Below are positions 13,106-25,382 of a stretch of DNA of 64,000 bases, piece by piece. The notes under the pieces were generated by a model. That model did not search any database and was not told the DNA's origin. It saw only the letters and a program-made list of their open reading frames with translations. Within the stretch, counting starts at the first letter, position 1, and every line of letters starts with the position of its first letter. Made by a program: the position numbers and the translations under genes. The stretch comes from Castanea sativa. Taxonomy: Eukaryota; Streptophyta; Magnoliopsida; Fagales; Fagaceae. Location: assembly GCF_040712315.1 (NCBI RefSeq), contig NC_134013.1, positions 33,329,001 to 33,393,000 of the forward strand. Reading direction: 5' to 3'.

Positions 13106-14475
13106 GGGGTGGAGAAAACTCTCACTGGATGAAGTGGGTAGGGCATGGAGAAATTACCATCCCTAAGTTCTCCTTGCTATGATTTCTATAAAGATTGTGA
13201 ATTGTTTGAGATATTTTGTGTGGGTTTTAGAGAATTATTGTGAATATTTTTTTTTCCCCAGTTGTTTGATGATTCTGTGAGTTTTTTTTTTTTTTTTTTT
13301 TGGGATGATTTTGATGTGATTTATTTTTTAAACAAACTAACTACATCAAACCGATATGGTGCACAACACCTTTTTGTAGACTAGTTCTCACTCCTCAACA
13401 GGTGAGGGGCAATTAGGGATGGGGGAAAACCACCCTTGTAGGTGCAATGCAGAAAAGCCCCCTAAAACTAGCCATACCACACCATGTACAGCCCTATATT
13501 GGTTAATCTGGCTTGGATTAATTTTTCGTTATAAATGGAATGAAAACTTTAATGTTGTTGAATGGACAATTTAAGAAAATAAGCGTTAACATTAGTGGAG
13601 TCAATTAAATTAGGACTTGAACATCAAATAGTTTAATTGTCCAGTAGGTAAGCTTCTGCTATATTTTGGCATATTTGCATAGTGAATCTTTTATGGACTC
13701 TCAAGGTCATCATAGAATTTCGATTATATATTTGCAAGGTTACTTAGGGGATCCCAAGGTATGTAGGTTTCCAAAATACTCTTTTTGGCTCTCTACACCA
13801 CAATTGCGGGGTGGAGAAACTCTTGTGGGACGAAGTGGGTGGGGCAGGGAGAATTACCATCCCTATGTTCTCCTTGCTATACTTTCTATAAAGATTGTGA
13901 ATTATTTGAGATATTTTGTGTGGGTTTTTAGAGAATCATTGTGAATATGTTTTTTTTTTTATGATTTGAGTTGTTTGATGATTTTGATGTGATTAGGTTT
14001 TTATTTTTTTAATAAAACTAACTGCATCAAATTGATATGGTGCACAACAACTTTTGTAGACCAGTTCCCACTCCTCCACAGGTAAGGTGCAATTAGGGAC
14101 AGGGTAAAACCACCCTTGTAGGTGCAATGCAAAAAAGCCCTCTAAAACTAGCCATACCGCGCCATGTACAACCCTATATTGGTAAACTTGGCTTGGATTA
14201 TTTTTCATTATAAATGGAATGAAAACTTTAAGGCTGTTGAATGGACAATTCAACAAAATAACATTAACATTAGTGGAGTCAACTAAATTAGGACTTGAAC
14301 ATCAAGTAAGTTTAATTGTCCAGTAGATAAGCTTCTCCTGTATTTTGGCATATTTGCATAGTGCATCTTTTATGGTCATCATAACATTTCGAGTATATAT
14401 TTGCGAGGTTACTTAGCGGATTCCAAGATAAGTAGCTTTCCAAAATACTCTTTTTGGATCTCTACACCATAATTC
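13106..14475. repeat. Tandem duplication, about 0.7-kb unit, two copies
   Basis: 13106-13807 and 13808-14475 align end to end. Shared landmarks include GGGGTGGAGAAA at both starts, the CCACCCTTGTAGGTGCAATGC region, AATGGACAATT and GTCCAGTAG, and AATACTCTTTTTGG near both ends. The copies differ by scattered substitutions and small indels. No conserved reading frame. Confidence 0.9.
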
Positions 14476-14911
14476 TCGAGTCTTCCCCAAGAAAATATTA
14501 CAAGTTCATAGCATAAGTTATCATACATTAATCAAGAAATATCTGCCAAACTATTTCTGTTTAGATTGTACGAATGCCTTTTTGTTGTCTCATAACGACA
14601 ATAATTCATCCACTTCATTAGGGGGTATTTAGTTTGCCACGATATGATCTTGATGTGATGTACATTATCTTAATGTGACATTAAGGTGTTTTGTTCATTT
14701 GATTTTTTTTAAAATTATAATAATTTAAAATTATAAAATATATCACATCACCTTATTATTATTATTATTTTGAGAAACACACACACACACACACTGGAAA
14801 GGGGTTTTAATATAAAGGCACACTACAACTCCACTAAAAAACCGTGGTAACTTTTAAGAGAAGGTGAAACAAGTTATACTACACATAACATACTCTCTTA
14901 AGTAATGTGAG

Positions 14912-15086
14912 CATTGTTTTAAAAACCAAACTAGACTGGCCGGTCCGACTGGTTCAACCGAAAAAACCAGTTCAGCCTGGTTCGGTTAAAAGCCCTAAAA
15001 CCAATCAAAAATCGGGAAAAAACCAGGGTTGTACCGAAAATTTTGAAAAAAATGGTTCGATGTCCGGTTCTATTTTTAAAACCATG
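14912..15086. mobile_element. hAT-type MITE, 175 bp
   Basis: The termini CATTGTTTTAAAAACC and the complement CATGGTTTTAAAAATA are inverted. AATGTGAG is duplicated at 14904-14911 and 15087-15094, an 8-bp TSD as made by hAT transposases. The interior is rich in CCGGTT/AACCGG. Confidence 0.82.
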
Positions 15087-15447
15087 AATGTGAGACAATT
15101 ACCCATTTTTTTCTTTTCTTTTTTTGACATCACCTTATTAGATGGGGGTAAACTTACATTAATTATGGTAGGATATAATATTTTATGTAATTGACAAAAT
15201 TGCCCATACTAATAAATTTTATTTACAAAATTACCCTAATATTTTTTTTAAAACCTAGCCTTTCTCTCATTAGGAAAAATACATCATATATCGGATATAT
15301 GTATCTTCCCTATAACATGAGGGTAGACCCTCATGTAAGAGAGAGGACTCATGTACCAGATGCATGATATAGCTCCTCCTCTCAAACTCAAATCCCAACC
15401 CCCTGTCTCTTCCTAAAAGAACATTACAAGCCTAACCCTGGCCTCCT

Positions 15448-15463
15448 CCCCCCCCCCCCCCCC
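15448..15463. repeat. Poly-C tract followed by CT repeat
   Basis: A run of 16 C then (CT)n. Length may be unreliable in assembly. Confidence 0.9.
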
Positions 15464-16161
15464 TCTCTCTCTCTACAAATCTCAAGACTTTGGTGCTAGT
15501 GATAGACCACCACCGTCAACCTCTTCTTTGACGCTCTTCTTTATCAATGTCTCTCTCTCCTCTCCCATGGTATCCACCACCATCATCTTCGTTGCCCATG
15601 GTTTCATATTTGATTTCGTTGGGAAAATTTCAATTTCAATTTTTGATTACATGTTTTAAGCTCAAGAGTTTCAATTTCATCTCCTCCATCTACATTTCAC
15701 CGATGGTCTCTTTCTCTCTCTCTGCAAGAAGACAAAGGGATGGGGGAGATTGGAGAATATTATTGAATTTTGGTTTGTTCTCTGTTTGTTTGGTTGGTGA
15801 GAAAGTGAAGAAAATGACATTGTTTTATTTTCTATGGACTTGAGTTGTTTGGTTAGTGAGAAAGTAGAGGAAAGTGTAATAAAAATTTGTTAAGTTATTT
15901 TGTGATTTTTAATTAAAAAATAAAATTTTGTTTAGTTATGTCAAATGGATATTTTTTAAAAATTCAAAAGTAAAAATTGTAATGATCCCGTGAATGTTAG
16001 GAGCCTACCAAACACAGTAAATTATATTATTATAATGAGATTACTTGAATTTAATATTACAAAAATGTAATGTACGTAATGTCATGCGAAGCAAAAGCTA
16101 CCTTAAAGTAATGTTTGATTAAACAAGTATATGTCCTATCCCATTCCATATATCTTGATGG

Positions 16162-16255
16162 TTTTTTTCATTGTTGTCTTGTTGTAGACGGGGTTTGAAC
16201 CTTAAATTTCTTATTCAACCATTAAAAACTTTACCAATTGAGCTAATTAGAATCC
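16162..16255 (-). mobile_element. tRNA-derived SINE fragment
   Basis: On the minus strand, A-box TTAGCTCAATTGGTAAAG (16246-16229) and B-box GGTTCAAACCCCGTC (16201-16187), with a short A-rich end near 16162. It interrupts a block whose other copy near 11.4 kb lacks it. Confidence 0.75.
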
Positions 16256-17949
16256 ATAACATGCATTGCATTTTGATAAGTCCACAGTTACATTTGGGTT
16301 CTTTATGATAGTCAAGGGTGTTACAAACGCTAGTGAGTCACATGTTGGTCGTTACCACGTGTGTTTCTCTATAGTAAATAAAATAATGCATAATTAATGT
16401 GTAAGCTAGACCAATGATATGATCAATAATGAGAGAAAAAAAAATAGTGATGTAGGCTAAGAAAGAGTTTTTTTTTTAATAAAAATAATCTGGTTAAAGT
16501 ATTCAACAGTAGATCAAAGCTTGATTAATATATTGAAAAATTGTCAAATTATTCAACAGATCTGTATACTTTTTTGACAATCAATTATAAATTAGCCTTT
16601 TTTTTCCTTAAATTATCAATTGTTTTCAATTCCCACATTACTTCAATACTTGGTTCATACATTCATGCTTCTTTTATATATATATATATAATTTTAAAAT
16701 CCTCAACAATACAACAAAATTCTTGTAACTGTGGTACTTTCCCCCTTTTTTTTTTCTTTTTTCTTTTTTAGGGTTATCACTTGTCTCTTTTCACATGTTT
16801 ATGCTCATATGCAAAGGGTTATTTCTTCTCCTCTAAACATTATAATTGAATTAATGTCTGAGACCACCTGGCTGTCAAATGTGATTTTTTTTTTTTTTCA
16901 TACTGGGTTATACATATAAAACCTGCACTTTTAATTTGTGCGGAAGTAATGACTGACACTTTGATTGATCCAGTATAATTGGAGGAATAATATTGGTGAC
17001 ATAGTTTCCCTGCCTAAGCAAATGTAACAGGTTATTCATCTTTTAGAAGTTATCAAACATGAATCAGAGAGGGTCTACCAGACTTTTTCTTTTATATACT
17101 GTACGTGTGAACGCATTGTCATTGTCCCACTACAAGAACAAATAATTCATCCACTTTTCTAAAGTAAAGTTTGATTAAACAGATCGTATGTCCCTATCCC
17201 ATCTTTTTTTTTCTCTTTTTGAGAAGAAGAGAAGAAGGTCCCTATCCCATCTCATATACAACAAAATACATACATATATATCACTCGTGTATATAAAACT
17301 GTGATATTGTTTCCTATTTTTTAAATAAAATAAAAATGATTATAATTATAATACTAACACCCTTTTTGCATGTGCTCAAAACAAAGTTTTAAAAATTGTA
17401 AAATATTATACGTACATGCATGAAGGAAAATGAGTAAACTGAACTCGTGACTATAGTCATCATATCTCTAGAGACCTTAGCACTTCTAGGTTTTGAAAAT
17501 AAATGTAAAGATTCACGAGTGTGCGGTGAACCGCGGAATATTTCTACAATTTTCAGGAGTGAACTCAACCCTTACGTACTTTAAGACTTGTCAATACAAT
17601 AGTTCATAGACCAAATCTCAGTGTTGGAACCCTCAAACAAAAGGAGGACATCAATGAGAAAAGAAAGGTTTCTAGGATTTCTATTCTGTGGGTGGGTGGT
17701 TGGCTAGGAGAGAGGCCACATTTTCTCACCACTTTTTTTTTTTTGTAAATAATTTTCTGACCACTTTTTTTTCTAGAAAAATGTGCTTATATAGCTCAAT
17801 ACAGTAAACCCTAAAATTAGGGTTTTCAGGTCTAAGCATGTGGCCCACTGCCAATACCAGGAACAAAACTTAGTATGGTTGAACCCCTTGAAACATATTG
17901 ATTTAAATTCTGGTGTGTTTTTTATTGGTTTTGGTGGTATTGTTGTTTA
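16256..17949. other. Intergenic stretch
   Basis: No gene supported. It holds the rest of a duplicated block (to about 16570) and a third partial copy at 17150-17230. Confidence 0.4.
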
Positions 17950-18352
17950 ATTTGAATAAATTTGTCTATAATTTTATTGTAGTCAATTATTATATTTCCA
18001 TTTAATATATGTTTATAGAATGTGAATTTTGATAAATCTATTATTAAATTACATTTTCTTCTTATATCATTTATACTTGTAAAACTTTGAGTAGATCAAA
18101 GATATATAGCTACTTCATCTATCAAAAGTTTAAATTTCAAGTTTTTGTAGTTTAAATTTATGCATACATGAAAAATAAGTTTATAAATTGAATAGTAAAT
18201 AACATTCAATTAATAAGAAATTTGATATGCATATTAAAGATATAAAGAACATACAATCTGACAGTTAGATTTTTAAAATATGTAATCATATTAACTTTAC
18301 AATAAGAGTTGTAATTTTAAGCTACAATCAAATTTGTAGCCACCAAACTTAT
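17950..18352 (-). repeat. Dispersed AT-rich repeat, inverted copy
   Basis: The reverse complement matches 21686-22040: TTTGATTGTAG, ATATTTTAAAAATCTAAC, GATTATATGTTCTT-like and GATTTGTCAAAATTAACATT-like blocks occur in the same order. Confidence 0.7.
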
Positions 18353-19140
18353 TCCTTGTCATTTTGAGCTGGTAAAATTTCCTTGTCTTTTTATTTTATT
18401 TATTTTTAAATTGTCAATCTAGGGAGGGTATTTTGATAAATTATTACCCTATTAAGTCTCGTGAAGTGCATTGGTCTCTCTCTCTTTGGGCTGTTTGTCG
18501 TCTTTTAGCCTGTGGTATTGTTGATACTTTCTTTCAGCAGCACAACCATGCAAAACAAGTCACCAAATCAAATTGCAAATTTGGCACATGTGCGTCAATT
18601 TCTCACTACTGGTTACTAACTTGAATACTATCACTATCTTCAGCAAGACCTGAACGTCAGGCTATCGCTCGCATACACACACAAACAGTATATTATAATA
18701 AAATGATAGGTGGCAACAAAGGACAAGACACGTGTCAGATTATGGAGGGTTGCAAAGTAGACTGATCAACATGTAAGGGATGAGGTGGCAATACTTCGTT
18801 GAAAGCACCAAGGGGGAGACATGCTGGTTACTGTATTTAAAGGCTTTTTAAAAAGAGAAGTCAACCTGTAATGATTACACAATGGACAAGAGTCCTAAAG
18901 AATCAAGAATATGATACTAAATATAACGTTAGTGACACATACAAAGTTTTACAATTTTTGTCCCAATTCATATGAGTTTTAAATGGTGAAAGTCAAATGG
19001 TGGTTAGTCAATTGTCTACTATTCACCATTGGATACATGGTAAGTTATGATAAAAGTTGAGATTTAATGTGTTCTTAACATTATTCTACTCTATATTGCA
19101 CATTTAATCATGCATAGTTAGCAAAACATCTAAAATATAT

Positions 19141-19186
<46 letters not shown>

Positions 19187-20440
19187 TTAATGAATGCTCT
19201 AAGTGGTTTATAAAATATTTTTATAATCTTTTATGGCAAAAAATAAAAAAGTAACTAATTTTTTATGTTTTTCATTAAAGTGGTATATATCAAAAAAAAT
19301 TGTTTTAAGAGCATCCACTGGGCCTTGAAATATATACAAAGGGTTGCATTCTAAGCCAAGGACACCTTCTTAGACTAGTAACTCTTTTGTTTTGCTTAGT
19401 AATTTCTAGTTTAGATAGTGGTGTAATCCTTTTAAGGCATTAGTGCAAGTAAGCAACCAATTAAATTTCAGAGTGGTCAGTGGTGCGTAAAGTAGTTAAC
19501 ATAACCAAAGCATATATAATATCTTTGGTAAAATAATAAATTCTTATTCGTTTGGAAAAGAAAGAACTAGTAACTTTTTAGAGACTAGTAAATCAAAAAA
19601 CCAAATTGAGATGTATAAAGATTAATTGCAGCATTTTGCGATCAAACTGACGTATGAATTAAAAATAAGTACAAATACAAACCCTCCCCCCCCCCCCCCT
19701 CTTCCCAAATGTGTTAAAAATTAAAATAACCATATTCTATTATGTATTTTTTTTATATGATATATTTCATTATGTATTAAAGTCATTTAATATACCTTTT
19801 GGTCCAAAACAAACCTAAATGAATAAATAAATAAAAATATATTGTGATGGTGCATGAAATCAGTTCCATCTTTTTACAGCATGATATAAAATAAATTTTA
19901 TTTATTTAAAATCACATTGTACAATAAAAAAATGGAAGACCTTTACTATAATTACCATATAAAGAAACAACATATCCTCACGAACAAATTAACTAATAAA
20001 GTTTTTTATAGTATAAAAGATCATCCTGATTTGATTGTTGGAGGATCCTTGAGCGCGCTGGTTGAAACTCTATTAAAAATTAAATAATAAAAAATAAAAT
20101 AAAAAAAACTCAAAGAAAAAAAGCTCATCCTGGTTTGATCATAGAAGGATCCTTGATCCGGCACTGCACTGGTGTCATCGAGTCCTTTTGATCTTTCTTT
20201 GTTTTGCAGCACCCCACCGAGTTGAGTTCGTTCAGATCTTCTCAACCTTGCAACAACTAATCATTCGAATTGCATTACTAAAAAGCATTCGTATTTTGTA
20301 TAAAACAATATATGAAATGGCCACTAATACATTCTTAATAACTTTGGCTCAACGGCTCTATTTTTTATTAATAAATTTATTTTAACTAATTATTATAATA
20401 GTTTTTAACTCACTCTCCCTCTCTCTCCATAGTTACTTTT
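18353..20440. other. Intergenic stretch
   Basis: No supported gene. Includes an AAT microsatellite (19142-19184) and a C-run at 19686-19699. Confidence 0.4.
19142..19184. repeat. (AAT)n microsatellite
   Basis: About 14 uninterrupted ATA/AAT units. Confidence 0.95.
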
Positions 20441-20571
20441 ATGTGATTTTTTTTTCTATAAATAATTCAATAGTTGAAGGAGATGTGATTTGAACATTGA
20501 ACATTATCTTTAAAAATACCAAAAAATATCAATTAAGTCATAAGGCTCTTGGTCTAGTTTACTATGTGCTC

Positions 20572-20751
20572 TTTTTTTCTTTTTCTTTTTCTTTTTTTAA
20601 GAGAGTTTCAACTTATGGCATCTATTCCTGATGATAATGTTTTTATTATCAGACCAAGACACTAATCAGTTTTTGGTATAGGTGAAAATTGAACATCAAA
20701 ACTCTTATACAATTATCAGAGACTTTACCAGTTAAACTAACTAGAAACCAT
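20572..20751 (-). mobile_element. tRNA-derived SINE with 10-bp TSD
   Basis: On the minus strand, A-box-like TTTAACTGGTAAAGTCTC, a decayed B-box GATGTTCAATTTTC and an A-rich tail (T/C-rich 20572-20598). CTATGTGCTC is duplicated perfectly at 20562-20571 and 20752-20761. A second tRNA-like relic (20440-20560, same strand) abuts it. Confidence 0.82.
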
Positions 20752-20761
20752 CTATGTGCTC

Positions 20762-21685
20762 ATTATTGATTATAGGTTTTTCCTTATCCAAAATTGAAAG
20801 ATAAGATTTAACCATATATATCGGAAAAGCTAACACATTCTATTAATATAAGAATCACTATTTTAATAACCAAAAAAAAATATTAATAAAAGGGTCTCTT
20901 TGCTCTCTTTATAACTTAATTTGATCTTCGCCACCAACAACTACTAAAAATTTTTGCTTTTTTTGGGGGTGGGGGGGTGGATAATTTAGAATTTCTTGCG
21001 TGTAAGTCTTGGTATTTATCTACTAAAGAATTAAAGCTCGTAAATGAAGCATGCATTATTGGCATTTGGCAGTGATTACGTACAGAAGGCAATATAATAA
21101 AAGAAATCTGGTTGAGTCTGTTGGGCACAGAGAGGAAAACGATGAAGCTCGTTAATGGCTGAACGGCAACAGAAAGAAACAAAAGAGTTTGTTTTTCTGG
21201 GAAACAACGTGGCTCGTATTTTCTGCTGAAATTTGGGCCGAGAGTTGTTGGGTTGGTTGGCAGTGATTGGTGGCGGAGGTGTCTCTTTTTCTGTGCCCTG
21301 CATTGCATGCCACCAGCTTCCGGTTCAGTTACACCAAAAGTAATAATGATACATTCACTTCCTCAACTGGCTACTAGTAATAATGGATATTAAACAACCG
21401 TTGTCTTTATATACGTATTGACCTAAACCGCTAGCGGAATCCCATGCATGTTCCACTAGCTTTTATCTGTATCTCAACCGTTAATTTTCTTTCATATTAT
21501 CTGCAAATTTTTTTTAGAGAGAGATTATCTGCAAATTTGTTCACCATATTTTCTAGACTTCTCTCTCTGTTTTTTACTTATTATTTTTTAAAGGGCATGT
21601 TCAAAGAAAGAAATTATTTAGTACGTGCACCCGAAGATTGTGTTATCAATGTCTAATGTTTCACATATCCATTAAAAATTTGATA
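20762..21685. other. Intergenic stretch with an unrecognised 130-codon open frame (minus, 21308-20916)
   Basis: The open frame on the minus strand lacks recognisable motifs and has a G/C homopolymer inside (PPPPKK). I do not call it a gene. Confidence 0.35.
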
Positions 21686-22040
21686 AAATTTGACAACCAA
21701 TTTGATTGTAGCCCATAGTTATAACTCTCACTTAAAAAATTAACATCATTATATATTTTAAAAATCTAACAGTTGGATTATATGTTCTTAACACGTGTCA
21801 ATTTTTGTATTAATCAGATATTATTTATTATTCGATACATAATTTTTTATGCATAGTTTTATACTACAAAATTTAAAATTTAAACATTTGATTAATTATA
21901 TAAATATTGATCTTTGATCTTCTGTAAATGTAGCAACTATGGAGGATATAAATAAAAAATTTAATTTAATTGTGGATTTGTCAAAATTAACATTCAATAA
22001 AAATATATTAAGTAGATCATAGTCATTTACTATCTTAAAA
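21686..22040 (+). repeat. Dispersed AT-rich repeat, direct copy
   Basis: Homologous to the reverse complement of 17950-18352. Non-coding. Confidence 0.7.
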
Positions 22041-22565
22041 AATGACATGTTTTTAATTTGATGACTCATATAACCGGTTTAAACCGTTAAAAAGGAAAAG
22101 ATCAAGATTATATATATATATATGGGGGAAGCTATGCCGTTTCAGCGAGTCCACCAAATCTATCAATAAAGATCGATTGCAGAAGTTTTAAGTGTTCGCC
22201 AAGAACTCTTTTTCCCATATCTTTTTCATCATAATGAATTATGAGTGAAACTTATTTAATTGAAACCACGAAGCCTTTCTTTCAATGAGTTCATTGTAGA
22301 TCATTCGTGAAGGGATTTAGATGTAGAAGAAGTTTAGAGTTATGAAGCTTTCATGGATCGCATTAGTGAGTTATCTACTGGGACTATAGAGTTTAGGTAC
22401 AAATATTTTGTTCTAGATGTTAAGCTAATTTTATAGTAGATTGTCTTAGTTGGAGTTGGGATATGTTAACCTCATAGTGGTCTTTCCTTTTGAGAGTTCC
22501 CCATGGATCTTCAACTTCGTCGGTATATATATCATGCTTCTATTGCTTTAATCATTTTGCTATAT

Positions 22566-22953
22566 GATTTGGTGACCTACCGAATTGAATTTGTTAGTAT
22601 AAATATCTTGGATCACTTTATTAAGTTAAATTGGTAATTTACTGATAATATCTTGCAAATTTAACGAAGAGGTCTAAACAAAGACTTGACAATCTTTTAT
22701 TTTTTTCTTGCCGAAAGAATATTTTCCTTTGATTGAACAGTTTAAGAGCCACTTTTAAAGATTTGGTGACCTACCGAATTGAATTTGTTAGTATTAATAT
22801 TTTGGATCACTTTATTAAGTTAAATTGGTAATTTACTGATAATATCTTGCATATTTAACGAAGAGGTCTAAACAAGACTTGACAATCTTTTATTTTTTCT
22901 TGCCGAAAGAATATTTTCCTTTGACTGAATAGTTTAAGAGCCACTTTTAAAGA
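22566..22953. repeat. 194-bp tandem duplication
   Basis: 22566-22759 and 22760-22953 are almost identical, both starting GATTTGGTGACCTACCGAAT and ending GCCACTTTTAAAG. A few substitutions and 1-bp indels separate them, so the duplication is recent. Confidence 0.95.
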
Positions 22954-24016
22954 TTTATCACAAGTTGTGGAAGAGAGGTGTTAAGTAAAATCATTATTAG
23001 TATTATGCCTATGCAGTACACAGGTTAACTAAGCATCATATATAAATTGAAAAATTATTTCAATAGTATAATTAAAATTGATTAATAAATTAGATAGTAA
23101 AGTAAAACAACAAAAAATACTTTAAACTACTTGATAAAACCAAATTTATTTGTGTATAACACAAACTATATAGAATAGATTATAAATTAATTTAAATAAA
23201 TAATAAAATGTCTTTTACATTTCTTAACCTTTTTTTATAATTTAGTTTTAATTAGAGTAATATTTTAATGTACTTACAGTACGTTGCATGACAAAATTAT
23301 ATTCTATAACTTATAGTACTTATATTGAGTTAGCTAATGTAATTATGACTTATACAACCCAACTATTATTATTAAAACAAAAAAAAAAATTGTGATATAT
23401 TATATTATTGTGGCCGAATCAAGTCTTGTTTGTGCTCAACCTGCATCCAATCCGATCTTATTGGATGGAGGAAAACTAAACCCACCATCGATTAGAGAGG
23501 AGCAATGGATTGGTCTACACTAGAGAGGCGAAAAATGGCGAAGATCCAATTAGATAACAGTAGAGAATGGTGGTAAATGTTGACAATCTAGTTAGATCTC
23601 ACCAAATTAGGTGGAGATCTCACCAAATCTGGCAAAAATCTCGTCAAATTTGGTAGATATAAACTAGATTTTTTCTTTATTGCTGTTCAGATTAGGTAGG
23701 TCAAATTCTAGTGGAGGAGACTAACCACTCGACCCTCCGTTGCCAGGTTTTGAAGGCAACATCGATTATCGACCGCTAAACTGCAACAATCGTCGAATTG
23801 GGCGTAAATCAAGTTAGCTCCACTCAGGTGGGAGGTAGGCCTTTGGACACTCCTAAGTATTGAAATTTAAAAAATAAAATAAAATAAAAGCTACCGAACC
23901 TTATTAGGAAAGTGTTGACTCCGTTTAATTAAAATATAAAAGCCATCAATTTTTTTTTTCATAAAAATTTCTAAAAATATTTTCTAAATCAATGCCCCAT
24001 CCGTTAACTTTTCTCA

Positions 24017-24060
<44 letters not shown>

Positions 24061-24079
24061 CAATAATATGTTTTTTTGT
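22954..24079. other. Intergenic stretch with TA microsatellite
   Basis: (TA)n at about 24023-24055; otherwise nothing recognised. Confidence 0.4.
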
Positions 24080-24236
24080 GGGTTCTAATTAACTCAGCTG
24101 ATAAATTCTCTGATGATTGTATAAGAGATCTAGAGTTCAATTTCCGCCTACATCAAAAACTGATTGGTATCTTAGTCTAATAATAAAAAACTATTATTAA
24201 AAGCGAATGTCATAAGTTAAAACTCTCAAAAAATTA
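24080..24236 (+). mobile_element. tRNA-derived SINE
   Basis: A-box-like TTAACTCAGCTGATAAATTC and B-box-like GAGTTCAATTTCC, then a body and tail like those of the SINE at 20572-20751 on the other strand (ACTGATTGGTATCTTAGTCT, ATAAGTTAAAACTCTC). A TGTTTTTTTGT-like flank may be the TSD. Confidence 0.72.
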
Positions 24237-24865
24237 TACTGTTTTTGTTTGTCCATCACCTCCGCAATAACTTTAGAGGCCACTCCCCATGAGATAAGCT
24301 ACATATACTCTTATTGATCCATACACAGTTATACATGGCCAAAGATCTTTTGAGACTGAGCCAAGAAGCCCTGACAACTTCATAGCCAACAGATTCTGTC
24401 AAGGGGCTTTTGAATTTTGATTCATGCCATCAAAATGTCAAATGATTAGTTTATATATACAATTCCCATCACCAACAATTACATTGCTGCACAGAATATA
24501 TAGAATTGTTATTTTTGCATAGACAAGGAAAGAAGGAACAGAACCATGAAATTTCAATTATTATCAAATGCTATTCTGTACATATAGAACTAACAAAAAC
24601 TATGGCCAGATGTACCTTCCATCTCTACAACAATTAAATTTCCCCTGAACAACTCATTTATCACCCTAAATTTTCACATTCAAAAAAGTGATGACTTATC
24701 ACTCATCAACTACTAAGTAACTCGCATGAGATCTCCCTGGCAACACATGCCTGAGATCTCTCCTTGCCACAAGCTATTTGCGCACCCTACATCGAAAAAT
24801 GAAGCAGACTTACCAATTACATAAACACAAGGCCTTTTTTTGTGAATCTTTGAAATGCCATAAAA

Positions 24866-25382
24866 TTATAAACTTCGAATTGTATCCACTCGGTCAATGA
24901 CATCCAAAGCTTTGATCCGGTCAATATCAAAGTCAAAGACGGGAACAGAAAATGGCCTCCTAATGGGAAATGGGTCCTTTTTAGTTTCGCTTGTCGGAGA
25001 ATGGCTGCTACTTTTACTCAGCCTATGGTGCTTTCTTAACCTGCTCTTTGCAGTGTCAAATTCCTGACTCTTGCTTATTCCAGGTGTCAATTTCCGCTTG
25101 CTAACATCCCGAAGCATCTCTTGGTCTTCAACTGTCAATGTGGGGGATGGAGAGTTGGGTTTGTTTGTAGATAACTGTATTGACGTCTGGTTTGGGGAGC
25201 GGATTGGAGATTTGACTGGAGACCTGATTCCACCATTGCCAGCCCTAGCTTGACTCACCAGATGATGAAGCCACACTACCAGTTCGAGAATGTAAGCTTC
25301 AGTTTTCTCCTTATCTGCATGGTGGAGCGTTTCGATCCTGAGTAAGTCAGTCTGACCAGCAGGTTTTCGGTTCACCTCAGAC
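24866..25382 (-). CDS. PSI: PSI coding exon 12 (C-terminus and stop)
   Basis: 517 nt including TAA at 24866-24868. Encodes the conserved [20 protein letters not shown], then a Ser/Pro/Arg-rich tail with [31 protein letters not shown] and [12 protein letters not shown], ending [12 protein letters not shown]. The acceptor is TTTTTAG|GTC. Confidence 0.92.

Noticed and set aside
20916..21308. 130-codon open frame on the minus strand as a gene
   Set aside because: No domain, homopolymer-dependent frame, no supporting splice or promoter context.
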